A stretch of DNA of 64,000 nt from Brachionus plicatilis. Lineage: Eukaryota; Rotifera; Eurotatoria; Ploima; Brachionidae. Each line of letters begins with the position of its first letter. The first letter of the stretch is position 1. The DNA lies in the NCBI GenBank assembly GCA_010279815.1, contig QEOQ01000041.1, forward strand, positions 685,048 to 749,047. The letters run 5' to 3'. The translations under genes and the position numbers were made by a program. The notes beneath the pieces were generated by a model. It ran no database searches and was not told the DNA's origin. It saw only the letters and a program-made list of their open reading frames with translations. Shown here piece by piece: positions 42,840-55,747 of this stretch.

Positions 42840-45800
42840 ATGATAATCAAAGAGTTCCGGATAGTGATACCGATGAGTGTGGACGAGTACCAGATTGGTC
42901 AGTTGTACACCATCCAGAAAAAAAGTCGGCTCGAGTCGACTGGGGCCGGCAGTGGTGTTGAAATAATCGAGAACAAACCATTCGAGACCGAGACCCAAAA
43001 TGGACAGTACACACTCAAAGTATACCATGTGGACGAACGCTTGCCATCAGCCCTGAAAACAATATCAAAACTCCTTTTTCCCAAATCGGCCCTTTTGTTC
43101 GAAGAGGAATCGTGGAATTCATATCCATACACGAGAACCAAGTACCATCACAAATTATTCAAGAGCTTCAGCATTGACATCGAGAGCAAATACTTGCCTG
43201 ATTACGGTCAATCTGAAAATGTATTTAACATATCAAAAAAAGATCTGTCAGCCCGCATAGTCGACTATGTGGACATAGTAAATGATCAAATAAATCCAAA
43301 TGAGTACAACCCGGCAGAGGACCCGGCAAAGTTTCAGTCAAAAAAGTCAAAATGTGGACCATTGGGTGCCAACTGGTTCGATGAGCTCAAAGCAAATGCC
43401 AATCAAAAGAACAATTTGTCTAGCATCAACAATCAAAAAGTAAAGTATATGTGCGCTTATAAGTTGTGTCGTGTTGAGTGCGCCTTTTGGGGATTTCAGT
43501 CAAAAGTTGAAAAATTAATTGTTGAGTCGGTGCTGCGGCACATGATTTTGATGTCACATCGTCAAGCCTGGTGCTGGCAAGACGAATACATGAATTTGAG
43601 CATGGATGATGTCAGAAGACTTGAACTGGAAACCCAGGAGTACTTGAAGAAAAAAATGAGAGGCGAGTTGACAGATGATGATAATGATGACACATTTAGC
43701 AGAGTGATTACCGATGGTAAAAAAGACGAAAAAAGTGACAATGAGGAATTTTTGTCCCATGACGAGAACACCATTGAAAATGAACAAGCAGCTGATTCCA
43801 CAATTCAAAATGAGCCTGTCGAATTTAGCAACAATCACGATCAAGAGTCAGACTTTGCTGATATTCAAGACGACAATCGATCCCAAAACAGCAATTTAGA
43901 TGAGTTCTTTGACGCTGTGTCCATGAGCAGCAATTTAAATGACTTTGATGGCAAAAAAATGGTCGATTTGGCAAGCTCTAAGCCGGCAAAGCGGCAATTT
44001 TCGATAAAACGCAGCAAAAAGTTGACTAAATCGTCTACCTCATCAACTTCTTCATCGGTTGCAAGTGAAAGCAAATCAAAATGCAAATTTGATACTCTGA
44101 TCATTGTGGTTCATGGTGGCAATGTAACATGCACTGACACTTCAAAGCAAAACGATTTTTCTAATTTCAAATCGACTATGGAAATGGTTAGCAAAACTAA
44201 TTATGGACACACTTATGGCAAAGTCGCTTTTCGACTTGTTCAATGTAATCCGATTTGCCAACATGCATTACTCAAATTATCTGCGTAAATTTTTTGAATT
44301 ATTTTAAAACTGGTCAATTTTACTTTAATTTTATGTTCTTGGCAAAATTGTCAAAAATTTTAATATTTTCTATTCTTAATAAGACAATAATTTGACTTTG
44401 GTAGCTGAGCATAATCTAATTTGTCTATTTTATTATTAAAAGTTTTCAAAAGTTTAAAATACTCGGCTTCAAATTGATTCTAGAACACTAAAATCTTTCT
44501 TTAGATATAAATTCCAGGTCTGTATTTTACACACTAAAAAAATTCCTTAAACAATCTACCAACTGACACTTTAATTGAATCCTTGAAGCTTGAATCCTTG
44601 AGGCTTTGTTGGCACATGAATTCAAATGACTTATCTGTAATTTGATAATTTTATTTATTTGCTCTAAGGCTTAGCTTAATTTTGATAATTGTGCCATTAA
44701 AGGTATAGTCAAAATTGGGCATTTCACTCTTTTTTCTGCCTAGATTTATCAGCCAGTTTTTGGTTCATAAGCTGACTTTGAAACATCCTTTTCATAATAT
44801 TATAAAATAAAAACTACCTCATGTGAATAGACAAAAAACGACAACAAATTATTTAAGTATCTAATTTATTTTAATCAATGTCAAATATAAAAATCAAAAA
44901 AAAACATTTTGAGTGTAATATGTTTGGTTTTGTCTGGAGTACTGTTTGTCCTCAAATGGCTATGATCACAGTTTTGAATAAAAATAATTGCATCTGTATT
45001 TCTTTTAGATTTTTCAATATACAACATTTTTTCGAAAATTCTTGCATTTGAAGAACAATTAATCACTGTTAATTCCCTTACCTAATAAAATGTATCCTCA
45101 AACAAAATATCTTTATCTTCGATTACCATACTTCGAATATGCCTATATTTCTGTAGTTGAAAATTTTTCTTGTAATAGTAAAATGAAGACTACAAATTTA
45201 AAAAAATACGCAATTTCCTTTATAATTAGAATATTTTACGTTAAATTCCTTCTTAAAAAAATAGTCAAAAGGTATCTCGAGTTTGCTCAAAAAAACAATT
45301 GAATTGGCGTAAACTAGATTTAGATGTATTATTTGATTATAATTTTATCATTATCTTTGTTCAAATACAATCTCATTTTGATAATTTTTTTTCTTAAAAT
45401 ATATGAACAAACTCATTTTGGCTTCTGTTTTACCACTAACTTATCAATAAACAGTATCAAAGTATTAAAATATGCATCTTTATAAAAAAAAAATTAAGTA
45501 AAATTAAACAAATTTAATTTAAAATTATCTCTCAAAATAAATAAAAATTAAATATAAAATAATAATTAGATCAAAATTATTTTTTTTCTTTATTTATCTT
45601 TTTAATTTTCAAGCCTCCAAAATTTAGCAAATTCAATTGAGCCTAAAAAAACTAAAACTTAAAATTAAAATTTTCAGTTCACTTTTTTACTTTTTACTTT
45701 TTTATTTTTCTTATCAAACTTTGACTTAAAATTAACCAGATTTTAAATAAAATTAATAAATTTAATCTTAATTTCAGATTATCCCCGGTAACATCAGACC

Positions 45801-48800
45801 AATCGCCTCCAATTAGTGAGTCGGATACCTTTGCCGAAGAATCAGCTGGCATATTTTCTCTTCATGAAAATTTACCATTTAACACACTGCCTCTTTTGGC
45901 ACTAGCAAATCGAAGTCAGTATAAATCGAGTTTGAACAAATTTGTTCGAGAGTGCAATCAAGTTTATCAGCAATTTTTAAACTCATCAGATGGGCAGTTT
46001 TTTCAAGGACAAATTGTGATTGTGGGTGATAGTCTAGGATCATTGTTAGTATACGATTCGTTGTGTGTTTCTGGTTCATTTTCTAACTACAGCGATGATA
46101 GCTCTACTCTAGCATGCTCTTTTAAATCAAGCTTATCTCAATCTAGAAATCCAAATTCATCTCCTGCAAGCAAATCACCTTTAATTGACAGAAATTCAAA
46201 TTTTTTACCAAGTCCGACAATAAGCTTGAATGATAAGGGCTTATCAGGTGGCTCAATAAAAAGAGTCCCCAGCAACTTATCAAGTATTAATGGTATAGAA
46301 TTTGAGCCACAGATTTCTAATACAGTTTTTTTGACCGATGAAAAACTTGAGTTCGATGTGACACATTTTTTTGTTTTCGGATCCCCTTTGGGTCTGATTT
46401 TAGCTCAACGTAAAATTGAAAATGGACAAATTGATGTACCTTGCTGCACACAACTTTATAATATGTTTCATTTAACAGATCCAATAGCTCTTCGCATTGA
46501 ACCACTTTTAAGCAAACAATTTCGTTCCATTGAACCATCGATGATTCCACGATACTCAAAATATCCACTTGGTGACGGATCTAATTTATCACTAGGTACT
46601 AATTAAATTCAAATTTTAAAAAGTTTTTAACAAATAATTAATTTTTTAAAGATCATTTTATTTTAAAATACGGAAATTTGTTCAACACTAATGAATTGAG
46701 TGTAAAAAACTCAACCAAAGGAAGCCTCGTTCAACTAGAAAAAATTAACTCTTTTATAATGCAAGAATCGACAAATAGTACATCAAATTATGATCAGCTA
46801 AAGCCTTTACAAAAAATTATTCAAAGTAAGTCATTATTTGTTATTTGTTGATTTGAAATTTTAAAAATTTTCAATTTTTTTTTAATTTTTGATTAAACTT
46901 TATTTATTTCTAGAATAATACATATTTACTCTTTTAATCAGAGAAATTCTCTTTTATTTATTTTGTTATATCAATTTGAAGCAAACTTAAAATTTAATTA
47001 AAAAAAAAATTCAACATCAATCAATTTATTTTTTGACAGAATTTTAAATAGAAATAATTTCGCATGCGAGTAAATTTTTTTCTTTTACTTCACTAATTCT
47101 ATTAAAAAATTACAATTTATTTTAAAGTTTTAGTTTCATTTGATCATTTAGAGCATCAAAAATTTATCCCTAAACTTCAATCTGCCGACAAAAATTGAAA
47201 AAAAATCTAAATGAAAAAAAGCTGCCATATTTTTTTTGTTAGGTTAGACCTAAATTAGGTTTAAAATTATTTTTTTTGTTACAAATTTGTATTAAAAATA
47301 TATTTTTGTATTATGATTCAACATTTTTTATTAATTGTGTCAAAAAAATTAGTCTGAACAAGTCAAAGTGTGACCTGGACTTGAAATTTTTTTTTCAAAA
47401 AATTACAAGTCTTAAATTTTTTTATTTATGAAAAAATAAAATTATTAGTCTAAATTTCTTTTTCAATGTAAAAACGACTGTAATTTTTAAATTTTTGGAA
47501 CAACTCAAAGTTGTGACTTGACTTGTGAGTTTTATACAAGGCTGCTTCAAATTAGTTAAGCAGCAATAATTAAATATCTGATATGAAGTTTTTGGAAAAT
47601 TTTGGAAAATTATTTTTTCCAAGTTTAAACATTGTGAATAATATTTTAATAATTTTTAAAATTATTTTTTTTAAGTAAAAAAAAATTGGTGGGGAGAAAA
47701 CCGAATAGACTATGTTTTGTATGCACCTGAAAAAATTGGGAATTTGCCGAAAAAATCTTTGCCATACATATTTCACAGCTATTATTGGGAATCAACTGAC
47801 GTTGTTGCATTCATTTTGAGAATGATAAGCAAACCTGAGAAAAATTCTGATTTAATTCCTTCAGAAGTCTCAACTCTAAGTAGCATAAAAGAACCAGTCG
47901 AAAAGTGGGAAAAGCGTATAAATCGAGTTAAATTAAGAAATTTGTCCGCAAATCACCGGGCAAATGATGCCGTAGTTCTAGAAGATAGAGAACAAGTTTT
48001 AACAGCCAAGTTTTCCTATGGACCTTTGGATTTTGCCTTGTCGGGTGAGAAGGTCGACATTTTTATCATGACTAAATCTTCGTCAAATGAATGGAAATTT
48101 TATGCAAGTGAAAAAACTGATAATAATGGAAAGTTAAAATATGTGATTCCACCAGAAAAACGCTTATCAATGGGAGTATATCAAATAAAAATGATGGTAA
48201 GATGTGATCACACATTTGCTGAATTTCACTTATCAGTCTTACCGGCAAAAACAGAAGCAGTAGTTTTTAGCATCGATGGATCATTTGCCGCCAACATATC
48301 TTTTTCTGGAACCGACCCAAAAGTCAGGCCCGGGGCTGTTGATGTTGTACGACATTGGCAAGATTTAGGCTATTTAATCATTTATATAACCGCCAGGCCC
48401 GATTATCAGCATTATAAAGTCACAAATTGGCTAGCTCAGCACAATTTTCCTTTTGGCATGGTATTTTTCAGCGATGGTATTAGTCGTGATCCAATCAAAC
48501 AAAAAACCGAAACACTAAAAAATATCATGACAAACAGTAGTCTTGTTTTACAGGCAGGATACGGATCAGCAAAAGATATACCAATGTACGCCAATTTGGG
48601 AGTTGAGGCACAAAAAATTTTTATCATCGGAAAAACAAAGAGTAAATACTTTAAACAAGCGATGGTGGAGAAAAATTTTGAAAATTTGAATTTAAATTTA
48701 TTTATTTATTTTTTCAAGGTATTGAGAAATGGCTATGCCTCACATTTAAATGAATTGAGAAACCCGAATAGTTTGTTCGGACAAGCTAATGGAAACGCAA

Positions 48801-48937
48801 GATTAATTCTTAAAAAAGGAAATCTACATGTCAGACAAAATACGATTTTTTCAAACGGAAATACAGATGACTGGAATTCCACTAATGAGTACACAATGAC
48901 AGCTCTAAGCAATCATCATTCTATTTCATCAATGTAA
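42840..48937 (+). CDS. PITPNM: PITPNM/RdgB, membrane-associated phosphatidylinositol transfer protein
   Basis: Five exons: 42840-44284, 45778-46595, 46652-46825, 47676-48664 and 48719-48937, giving 1214 residues (human PITPNM1 1244). RdgB proteins swap PI and phosphatidic acid at ER-plasma membrane contacts. The N-terminal PITP domain (about 1-260) starts MIIKEFRIVIPMSVDEYQIG, with KYMCAYKLCRVECAFWGFQS and a Trp-rich end. DEFFDAVSM (about residue 353) is a FFAT motif for VAP binding at the ER. The DDHD region runs from LIIVVHGGN and RLVQCNPIC through IVIVGDSLGSLLVYDSLC to FVFGSPLGLILAQRK. WWGENRIDYVLYAP and YWESTDVVAFILR follow. The LNS2 domain (about 1005-1110) has FSIDGSFAA and VDVVRHWQDLGYLIIYITAR. 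The last intron (54 bp) is a multiple of three without a stop; removing it restores family length. The start matches the family N-terminus exactly. Confidence 0.93.
44285..45777. other. PITPNM intron 1
   Basis: 1.49-kb AT-rich intron within the DDHD-coding part. Short open frames on both strands look random; no element borders recognised. Confidence 0.4.
47340..47545. mobile_element. Degraded copy of the AAGTCCAAGTC hAT-MITE family in PITPNM intron 3
   Basis: Contains CAAGTCAAAGTGTGACCTGG and, inverted, GACTTGACTTGTGAGTTTTA, resembling the subterminal parts of the 27548 element. Ends and target duplication are no longer clear. Confidence 0.35.
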
Positions 48938-49785
48938 ATAAAGTATAGATAGATCAAATGAGCATTCCTATAGCATTTAGTACAATTTTTTGTTAAATAG
49001 CAAGCAAATTTAAAAAACAGTGTTTTTATAATTTATTTAAAATTTAAATTAGTTTTTTTATCAATTATTTATATATCTTCCATTTAAGTTTTTAAAAAAT
49101 TAATCTGACTAATAAATTTTTAGACAAATATTGTAAATAATAGTTGATTGGTTTCTTTAGATAGACTACAAAAAATTTTAGTTGTAAAAGATTTTTTTAA
49201 TTATATTTTTATAAATTCAGACTAAAATTGTGTGAAAAGTTGAATAATGATTAACTTGTTTATTTTGTTTAAACTATTTAGAATTAACAAAAAAAAAAAT
49301 TTATATTCTAAAAAAAATAAATAAAAAATTTTAAATGGTTAATTGGGTGTTGAATTTCTAAAATGAATCTCAAAAATATTGGATAAACTTCCTTTTCTTT
49401 TTTAAAAATTTAAAAGAGTCATAACTTGGGATTCTTAAAGATAAAAAACCGAAAATGATAACTTCAGCCTACATCAAAAAGTAAAAATTAAAAATTAAGC
49501 TGGAAGCAAAAAATTCAACCTGTTGAGTTATGGTACTGAGTTAATGCTAGCAAAAATAATGGTGTTAGAAATATAAAAATAAAATAAACCTTTGCTAGCA
49601 TGGCTATCAAAAGCAAATTTTGAAAAATATGAAGTAGACTAACAAAAGCTAAAAAAAATTATTTAACCTAATTATTACAATTTTTGAATTATTTTATTTC
49701 CTTATTATAAAAAATAATACTTAAAGCATTAATAGTTGATTTTTTTGTAATAAAGGCTTATTTTTTAGTCGTCTCAACTTTTTTA
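48938..49785. other. PITPNM 3' flank, AT-rich
   Basis: Probably 3' UTR at first; nothing else recognised. Confidence 0.3.
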
Positions 49786-49791
49786 ATAATT

Positions 49792-50385
49792 TGGGTCTAG
49801 TGGAAAATGTGAACTTTTTGTTCACATAATCTCTGGTCACATATTTGGTGACCAAAATAGATAAATAAAAAAATAAAAACATTTTTCGAGTCCAGTTTTT
49901 ATTTTTTGTGAACATTAATTTTAGAATAAAAGTTTAATTTTAAATGCAAATAAAAAAAAAAAGATAAATTCCAATTCCTTTTTTTATTAGTTTTTATGTT
50001 TTTTTGCCATATGCAACTTTACACCCTTGAAGTTTTTCATTAAAAGACAATGACTGAAATTACTTCTTCTCAAGAAACTTTGAATGTAGTAAAAACAGCA
50101 CTCAGCAAACATGCAAACCCTGTACCGTGTGATTTATGTGGAGAATTAATGAAAAACATCAAGGGTGTAGAGTTGATATGACAAAAAAACATAAAAACTA
50201 ATAAAAAAAGGAATTGGAATTTATCTTTTTTTTTATTTGTATTTAAAATTAAACTTAAATTAATGTTCACAAAAAATAAAAACTGGACCCGAAAAATTTT
50301 TTTGTTTTTTTATTTATCTATTTTGGTCACCAAATATGTGACCAAAGATTATGTGAACAATTGTTCACATTTTCCACTAGACCCA
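49792..50385. mobile_element. TIR element (594 bp) with a mini C2H2 ORF and putative 6-bp TSD
   Basis: The left end TGGGTCTAGTGGAAAATGTG, followed by AAC...TTCACATAATCT and GGTCACATATTTGGTGACC, is inverted at the right end. The TIR is about 100 bp or more, extending through AATAGATAAATAAAAAAA-rich sequence. ATAATT at 49786-49791 and 50386-50391 is a perfect direct repeat at the borders; because the site is AT-rich, the exact length could be read differently. Inside is a small zinc-finger frame. Confidence 0.75.
50050..50201 (+). pseudogene. Mini C2H2 zinc-finger ORF inside a TIR element, frameshifted
   Basis: MTEITSSQETLNVVKTALSK, then PCDLCGELMKNIKG, then TGA at 50179-50181. One frame over, MTKKHKN and stop (50199-50201) supplies the second half of the finger. 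It pairs with the copy at 8989-9147: CxxCGExMKNxKG...KKHK. About 50 codons when intact. Likely a DNA-binding segment of a lost transposase. Confidence 0.5.
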
Positions 50386-50830
50386 ATAATTATTTACTAA
50401 TAAAAAAAATTTAATAAAATTATATGTATTAACAGTTTTTTTTTTATATTTTTTTTTAAAATAAATTATATATTAAAAAAAGATAACTTAAAAATAAATA
50501 AAACACCAAGTCGTTGAGTAACGGATGTAGAATAAAAAATCGCACAAAATTAATTTTATCATAAAATATTTTTTATTTAACAAAGGCTTTAAAATTGCTC
50601 AGGCAAGTGCGAATTTTGTTTTCGAGTTGCTTAAGATTTTTGGCCTTCCGATCACCCTCATAAACTTGGTTATGCTTTTGGTTCGTTTATTGGATTCACT
50701 TCTTTGACAACATACCTTATCTTTTTATCTAACATATAATTCAGTACCATATTCGCATAAAAAGATGATGCTAAGTCGGGTCAAAATACATAATTGCCAT
50801 CCTGATAATATTCTTTATCATTGGTTCAAA

Positions 50831-50977
50831 TTATTTCCTAATACACTCTCCAAGGTAGACATGTTGACCCGATTTATGATTGAAGGCTCTAAGTTTAGAA
50901 ACCATTAGTTTCGTCGCAATTTTAGCAGGTCTACCACTTCCTATTTTTCTCTTGAAAGCTTTATCTTTTTCTATAAC
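50831..50977 (-). pseudogene. Possible MULE-type GRP tail
   Basis: Minus-strand open stretch VIEKDKAFKRKIGSGRPAKI, then ATKLMVSK, and a stop at 50831-50833. The basic cluster with Gly-Arg-Pro resembles the tails of the other MULE remnants, but the match is short. Confidence 0.3.
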
Positions 50978-51073
50978 CTAAACCAAAATTTAAAAAAAAA
51001 AACAAGTTTAGAATGAATTAAACTTTATTTTTGGAGTTAAGAATAATTTTAATCTAAGATAGAAAGCCATAAT

Positions 51074-51144
51074 CAGAGTTGGTAAAAAGTTAGAGTTTAA
51101 AGTCATGAATTCAGACTTTAGACATTGACTTTTGACCAACTCTG
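51074..51144. mobile_element. Very short (71 bp) relative of the hAT-MITE family
   Basis: Inverted ends CAGAGTTGGTAAAAAGT and complement of CAGAGTTGGTCAAAAGTCAA. It is almost a pure hairpin. No matching target duplication was seen. Confidence 0.5.
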
Positions 51145-51380
51145 ACTTTTGTATGGTAATTTTTCAGATAGAGTGAGTATTTTATAATTCATATTTTTGG
51201 AAACATTATTTGCATGATGAATATTTTCTAGAGTTGAAGTTTTCTCACTGAAAACCAGTCATTGATAAAATATTACAGCTACCTTTTAAATTTCAAATGA
51301 CTTTTTCTTTGAGCATATCACATATAAAGTCTTCTTTTGAATTTTTTTTATAAAGATTGCATATTATGTTGGTTTTATTA

Positions 51381-52096
51381 GGTTGTTTAATAAGTTTTTT
51401 CGTTTTTTTCTAGACTTTATTTATTTATAAAAACTAAAATAAAAATATAATTAGTCACTAAAATAATTTCCTTCGCTAGAAATACACATCTCTCATCTTT
51501 CTGGCAGCATTTTGATCCCTCGCTCGTAGAAGCTTGCTGGTTTTGAGGTGAAATATTGACTGATGTCTTTTTTGATTTCCTCCAAGTCTGAGTAACTTTT
51601 TTCACTGATGAAGTGCTGCATGGATCGGAACAAATGGTAATCTGAAGGAGCTAAGTCTGGTGAATAAGCTGGATGAGATAAGACTTCCCAGCCTAGATTA
51701 TCTTTCGTGTTCCTAGTCGTTTTTGCAAAATGTGGCCTAGCGTTGTCATTTAAAAGAAACACTTTTCGCTCTCCTTTAGCTCTGTGTGGCTGTTTTAGCA
51801 ATTGCGAACATTCAGAGTGTTCTCTCCATAAACCAAACAAATCGATTTGGTAGCCTCTGTCGCATTTTTTCCTTCGTTAAACTTGAATAACATGCAATGG
51901 CGGATATGCATTTTTTTGTCATACATTTTTATTTAGTTAATTATTTAGAAATTTAAAAAGCAAACATATAATCTTATATATCATTTGAAAGAACAAGAGT
52001 TGCTCTTTCAAATGATGTACAACATTGCATAAAAAAGTTTAATCTTTGATGAGATTTTTTCATTTAAAAATCGACGAAAAAACTTATTAAACAACC
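51381..52096 (-). mobile_element. Internally deleted mariner transposon
   Basis: TIRs GGTTGTTTAATAAGTTTTTT and complement (AAAAAACTTATTAAACAACC) with TA at both borders (51379-51380, 52097-52098). Full mariners are about 1.3 kb; this copy is 716 bp and keeps only the C-terminal half of the transposase on the minus strand. Confidence 0.85.
51451..51876 (-). pseudogene. Mariner transposase, C-terminal half, disrupted
   Basis: Minus frame: CDRGYQIDLFGLW, then FLLNDNARPHFAKTTRNT, HPAYSPDLAPSDYHLFRSMQ, HFISEKSYSDLEEIKKDISQ, and KMLPER, followed by TGA where mariners have Trp. It then continues EMCISSEGNYFSD to TAA. NDNARPH and SPDLAPSDYHLF hold the second and third catalytic Asp. The HTH DNA-binding half and first Asp region are deleted. 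Inactive. Confidence 0.8.
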
Positions 52097-53468
52097 TAAT
52101 AGTACCTGGATGTATTCACTTATAGCATGATTTATTTCCTGATTATTTTTATAAAATGTTTTTCTTACAAATTACTTTAGATCATGCCAAAGATTTTCGA
52201 GATAAGTCAGAAGTATTGGCCGGTGTACATATTTAAAGAGAGAGGTCACTGCTTCAAATATCACTAGGCAATTTCGAGGCTCCAACATATAGAAAACTTT
52301 TTTTGCAACAGAATTGCTAGCAATGGAACCCGCTGCCGAATAAATTAGTAAAAGTTCCAATGTCAACAGCTTTATTCAGGCATTGATTGCTGGATGAGCA
52401 GAATCACATCAGCTGTCTTAGTGTGTCTTGTCAGCACACCCCTAGCCAGCTAGTTGAAGACAAAGAACTAAGAAATACAAGTTTAATTCTTTTAAATTGT
52501 ATTTTTACTGATTTAAAATACATAAATGCATATATTTGAGAAAAATAACATATTTTTTATTTACTATAACATCATCAGTTTTTTAAATTTACATTTTAAA
52601 ATTAATTTCTTTTAAAAAATTTTACTGATATTAGCTGATATGAGCAAGGGACAAAAAAATGATCTAAACTGATATCGGCTATTATCGGTTAGATTTGATA
52701 TCAGATGACATGATGTTACAAGCCAATTTCCGGCGCTGTAATTATTTTGTGGTTTAAAATTGCTCAAAAATGACTCTTCTCATTTAAAAAAGTAATTTAG
52801 AAAATATTTAGCTTTGTAAATTTAATATTTGAAATCGTAAAATAGAGGGTAAATAATATCAACTAAATATTATTTTTATTTTTAAGGATTAGACTAGAAT
52901 AAATTTAATTAATAGACGCTTTACAAATAACTTTGATTAGCTTGAGGGAATTTTGCCATAATTCAAAAATCTACTATAGAATTAATTGCATTATTTCTTT
53001 ATTTTAGCGTTGCATTATCCTAAAAATAAATTTTAATTCTCAAATAACTTGAAAAATCGCTTGATTCAAATTCATAAATATTTTATTTGGGGTTATCTCA
53101 GTCAAACGATTTTAGAATTACTAAATAATTATATTTTAAAGAAATATTTTTTACAATTTTAAGTTTACTTTTATTATAAATCTTTTTTACAAAAAAATAG
53201 GACTTTTAAGGTGAAAATAAATATTTGAAGCCAACAAATAGTGCAAATTTAGTGTTTTACAAAAGAATCTTTCCAATTTATTTTTTAATCAATCAATTTA
53301 GAAACTTATAATACGAAAATATTATTTTTGAGAATAAATTTAGCTAAATGAATAAGAAAAAATTTGTTTCTTCCTGATATTTGAAATATACAAACATTGT
53401 ATATTTATTGCTGTTCAGAATAATTTACCAAAATTCCTAATAATGCTAAGACACTTGATGTTGGCTAA
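52097..53468. other. AT-rich region after mariner
   Basis: A less AT-rich patch at 52170-52460 (minus-strand open frame of about 64 codons, not recognised) could be transposon debris. The rest holds nothing identifiable. Confidence 0.3.
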
Positions 53469-53519
53469 AAAAGAACTTGTGGTAGACCTAAATTAATAAA
53501 AAAATCTTTAGTGAGATAG
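53469..53519 (+). pseudogene. MULE-type GRPK tail fragment
   Basis: KRTCGRPKLIKKSLVR and stop, preceded by TAA. Only the basic C-terminal tail resembling 11325-11375 (KRGRPTLAKKAF) is left. Confidence 0.35.
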
Positions 53520-54054
53520 TTTTTTTGCCATATTTTATATTTTAATTGATTTTGGTAATAATAATTTTTTGATTTAATGATAAAAACATTTAAGATAAAT
53601 ATTTTCTACTAAATTAATATAAATTTTCGTGTATTTTGATGATGATTTTTTTTAAATTGATATATATATATATTTTTTGAATAAAATTTTAGTAAATTTG
53701 ATGATAAAAATAAAAATAATTAATATGATAAATTTCATTTTTTAGAAAATAAATTTGATGTTATTTACTCAATTTTTTTGATGAAAAATTTTAGATATTT
53801 GATGATAGAATTTTAAACAGTTTTGATTTTAAACGGAATGGTGGTGGCATTGACGGTGTCATCTTCAAATGGTTTAAATCAACTTTACTAAATAAAAAAA
53901 GTTGACAAAACTAATTTTTATTGATTTTTTACTAATTTTGTAAATAACTGGTAAGATCAATAAGATTTGTTTTTACTAATACAGCTAAAAGAAATGACCT
54001 AGCCAATACCACCGTCACTCTGTTAACCAACACTAATTTTTGAGAAAACACTCT

Positions 54055-54487
54055 CTACAACCTAAAATTTAGCATTCACAACCTATTAAAATTTCCTGAT
54101 CGAAACATCTAAACTTTTTTTTTAATGAAAATTTTATTAATACAATCTATAGCAATTAGTCATTACATATATAGTTTATGGCGGTTAAGATCTCGATGTT
54201 TAAAACATACACATGCCCGATCTTTTTTTACATAATGTACAATTGTATAAATTTGATCTTGGATAAATCATTGGGTGTTGGTGTAACAAAAAATCATCAA
54301 TTTCTTGATATGAATAAAAAAGCATTTCAAAAGTAAAAGAAGACTTTTTGGCATTTTGAAATTGTAATTTTAAAATTTTTTTTATAATTTATACATTATT
54401 GTAAATTAAGTATTTACAACTTAAAAAGAATAGCATAGATTGTAAAGACTAAAATACAGGTTGTAAGTGCTATTTTTTAGGTTGTAG
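54055..54487. mobile_element. TIR element (433 bp, MITE-like)
   Basis: Left end CTACAACCTAAAATTTAGCA, then TTCACAACCT. The right end is the inverted form (AGGTTGTAAGTGCTATTTTT, then TAGGTTGTAG). No ORF. A flank repeat AAACAC exists but is not aligned cleanly with the ends. Confidence 0.6.
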
Positions 54488-55747
54488 AAACACCTGACTC
54501 CTAATTTTTAACCTAAATTATCCTTTTTTTGTTCACCTATTATTAATTTTCCATCAAAAATAATTTTAATTTGATGTAATATCTCATATTAACAATCAAT
54601 ATATTGAAATACTTTATTAATTAAAACCTTACTATTTTTGTTGATTTATTTACTTTATATTGAAGTTTATTTGAATGAAGCAAGCGAAATAAAGTAAATC
54701 AAAAAAAGTATAGTGAATTTAATCGATGAACTAAACTCAAATTTTTATAGTATATGTAATATTTATTTTATTTTATTTTATCTATATTCTTAATTTTATA
54801 TGATTTTTATATTTTTTAAAATTTTTATTTTTCCATTGTCAATAGGTTAAATTGCTTAGCTAAAAATTCAAAATTCTCTAGAAAAAAAAGACATAAATAT
54901 AAAAATAAAATAAAGAATAAGTCGTTGTATAAAAATAAAGAAAAACTAAAAATTTGTGAATTTGATTTTAGTAAACAAAAATAAACTCTGTAACCTCATT
55001 TTTACTAGGAAGAGTTATTTGAAGAAATAGAGGTTTTTAAGGTTAAAATTGAATTATCAATATTATTTCAAAAACGTAATTACATTATAAGAGAGAGACA
55101 AGTAAAAAATGGGTAAAATTTATTTAATTGGAATGGAATTTGTTTTTTTCTTTAATTCCTCAAATAAAACAAAGATTTATGTGAAATAATTGAAAAAAAA
55201 AAGAAGATTTTTCGTCCATTTTTATTTTTAATTAAAAAAAAAAGACTGTCGACTTACTAAACTAAAATTTTAAAATTGAAATTATTTATAAATAAATTAG
55301 CTTAATTAATATATAAATTTTTTTGGGGAAAACAAAAAAAAAAAACTAATTTTTAAAAATCACCAAAATTTAATTTCTAAACAAATTTAAATCAATCTAT
55401 CAAAGCCTAAGCCCAATCCGATGATCGAGTCCAAATTTAATTTAATCTAAAATTCCAATTAAAATAATGGAATTCGAATTAAAAAAAAAAAAACAGAAAG
55501 AAAAATATTCAATTTTGGTGTATTTATCAATAAATAAATAATTTAATTAATCAATTAATTTTGTTGGCAATCCAATCTTTTCAGATCATGTAAATTTTTT
55601 TAAAAATTTGACGCGCATTTAAAAAAAATCCAGTTAAATATAAAAAAAAAAGTATAAAAAACAAAAAAAAAAGTAAAAAAAAAAAAAAAACACTTAAATC
55701 TAAGAAAAAAGCTTAAGCTTTAAATTGTGGCAGTGTGCGCACTTGGT
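54488..55747. other. AT-rich 3' flank of the intermediate filament gene
   Basis: The minus-strand 3' UTR should lie next to 55747. Long poly(A/T) tracts; no other feature. Confidence 0.35.

Noticed and set aside
45090..45302. 70-codon open frame in PITPNM intron 1
   Set aside because: Composition is random-like and it lies within a well-defined intron.
53838..54014. Weak inverted similarity GGTGGCATTGACGGTGTCAT versus GGTGGTATTGGCTAGGTCAT
   Set aside because: Only about 15 of 20 bases agree and no flanking duplication was seen; could be chance or a very old element.
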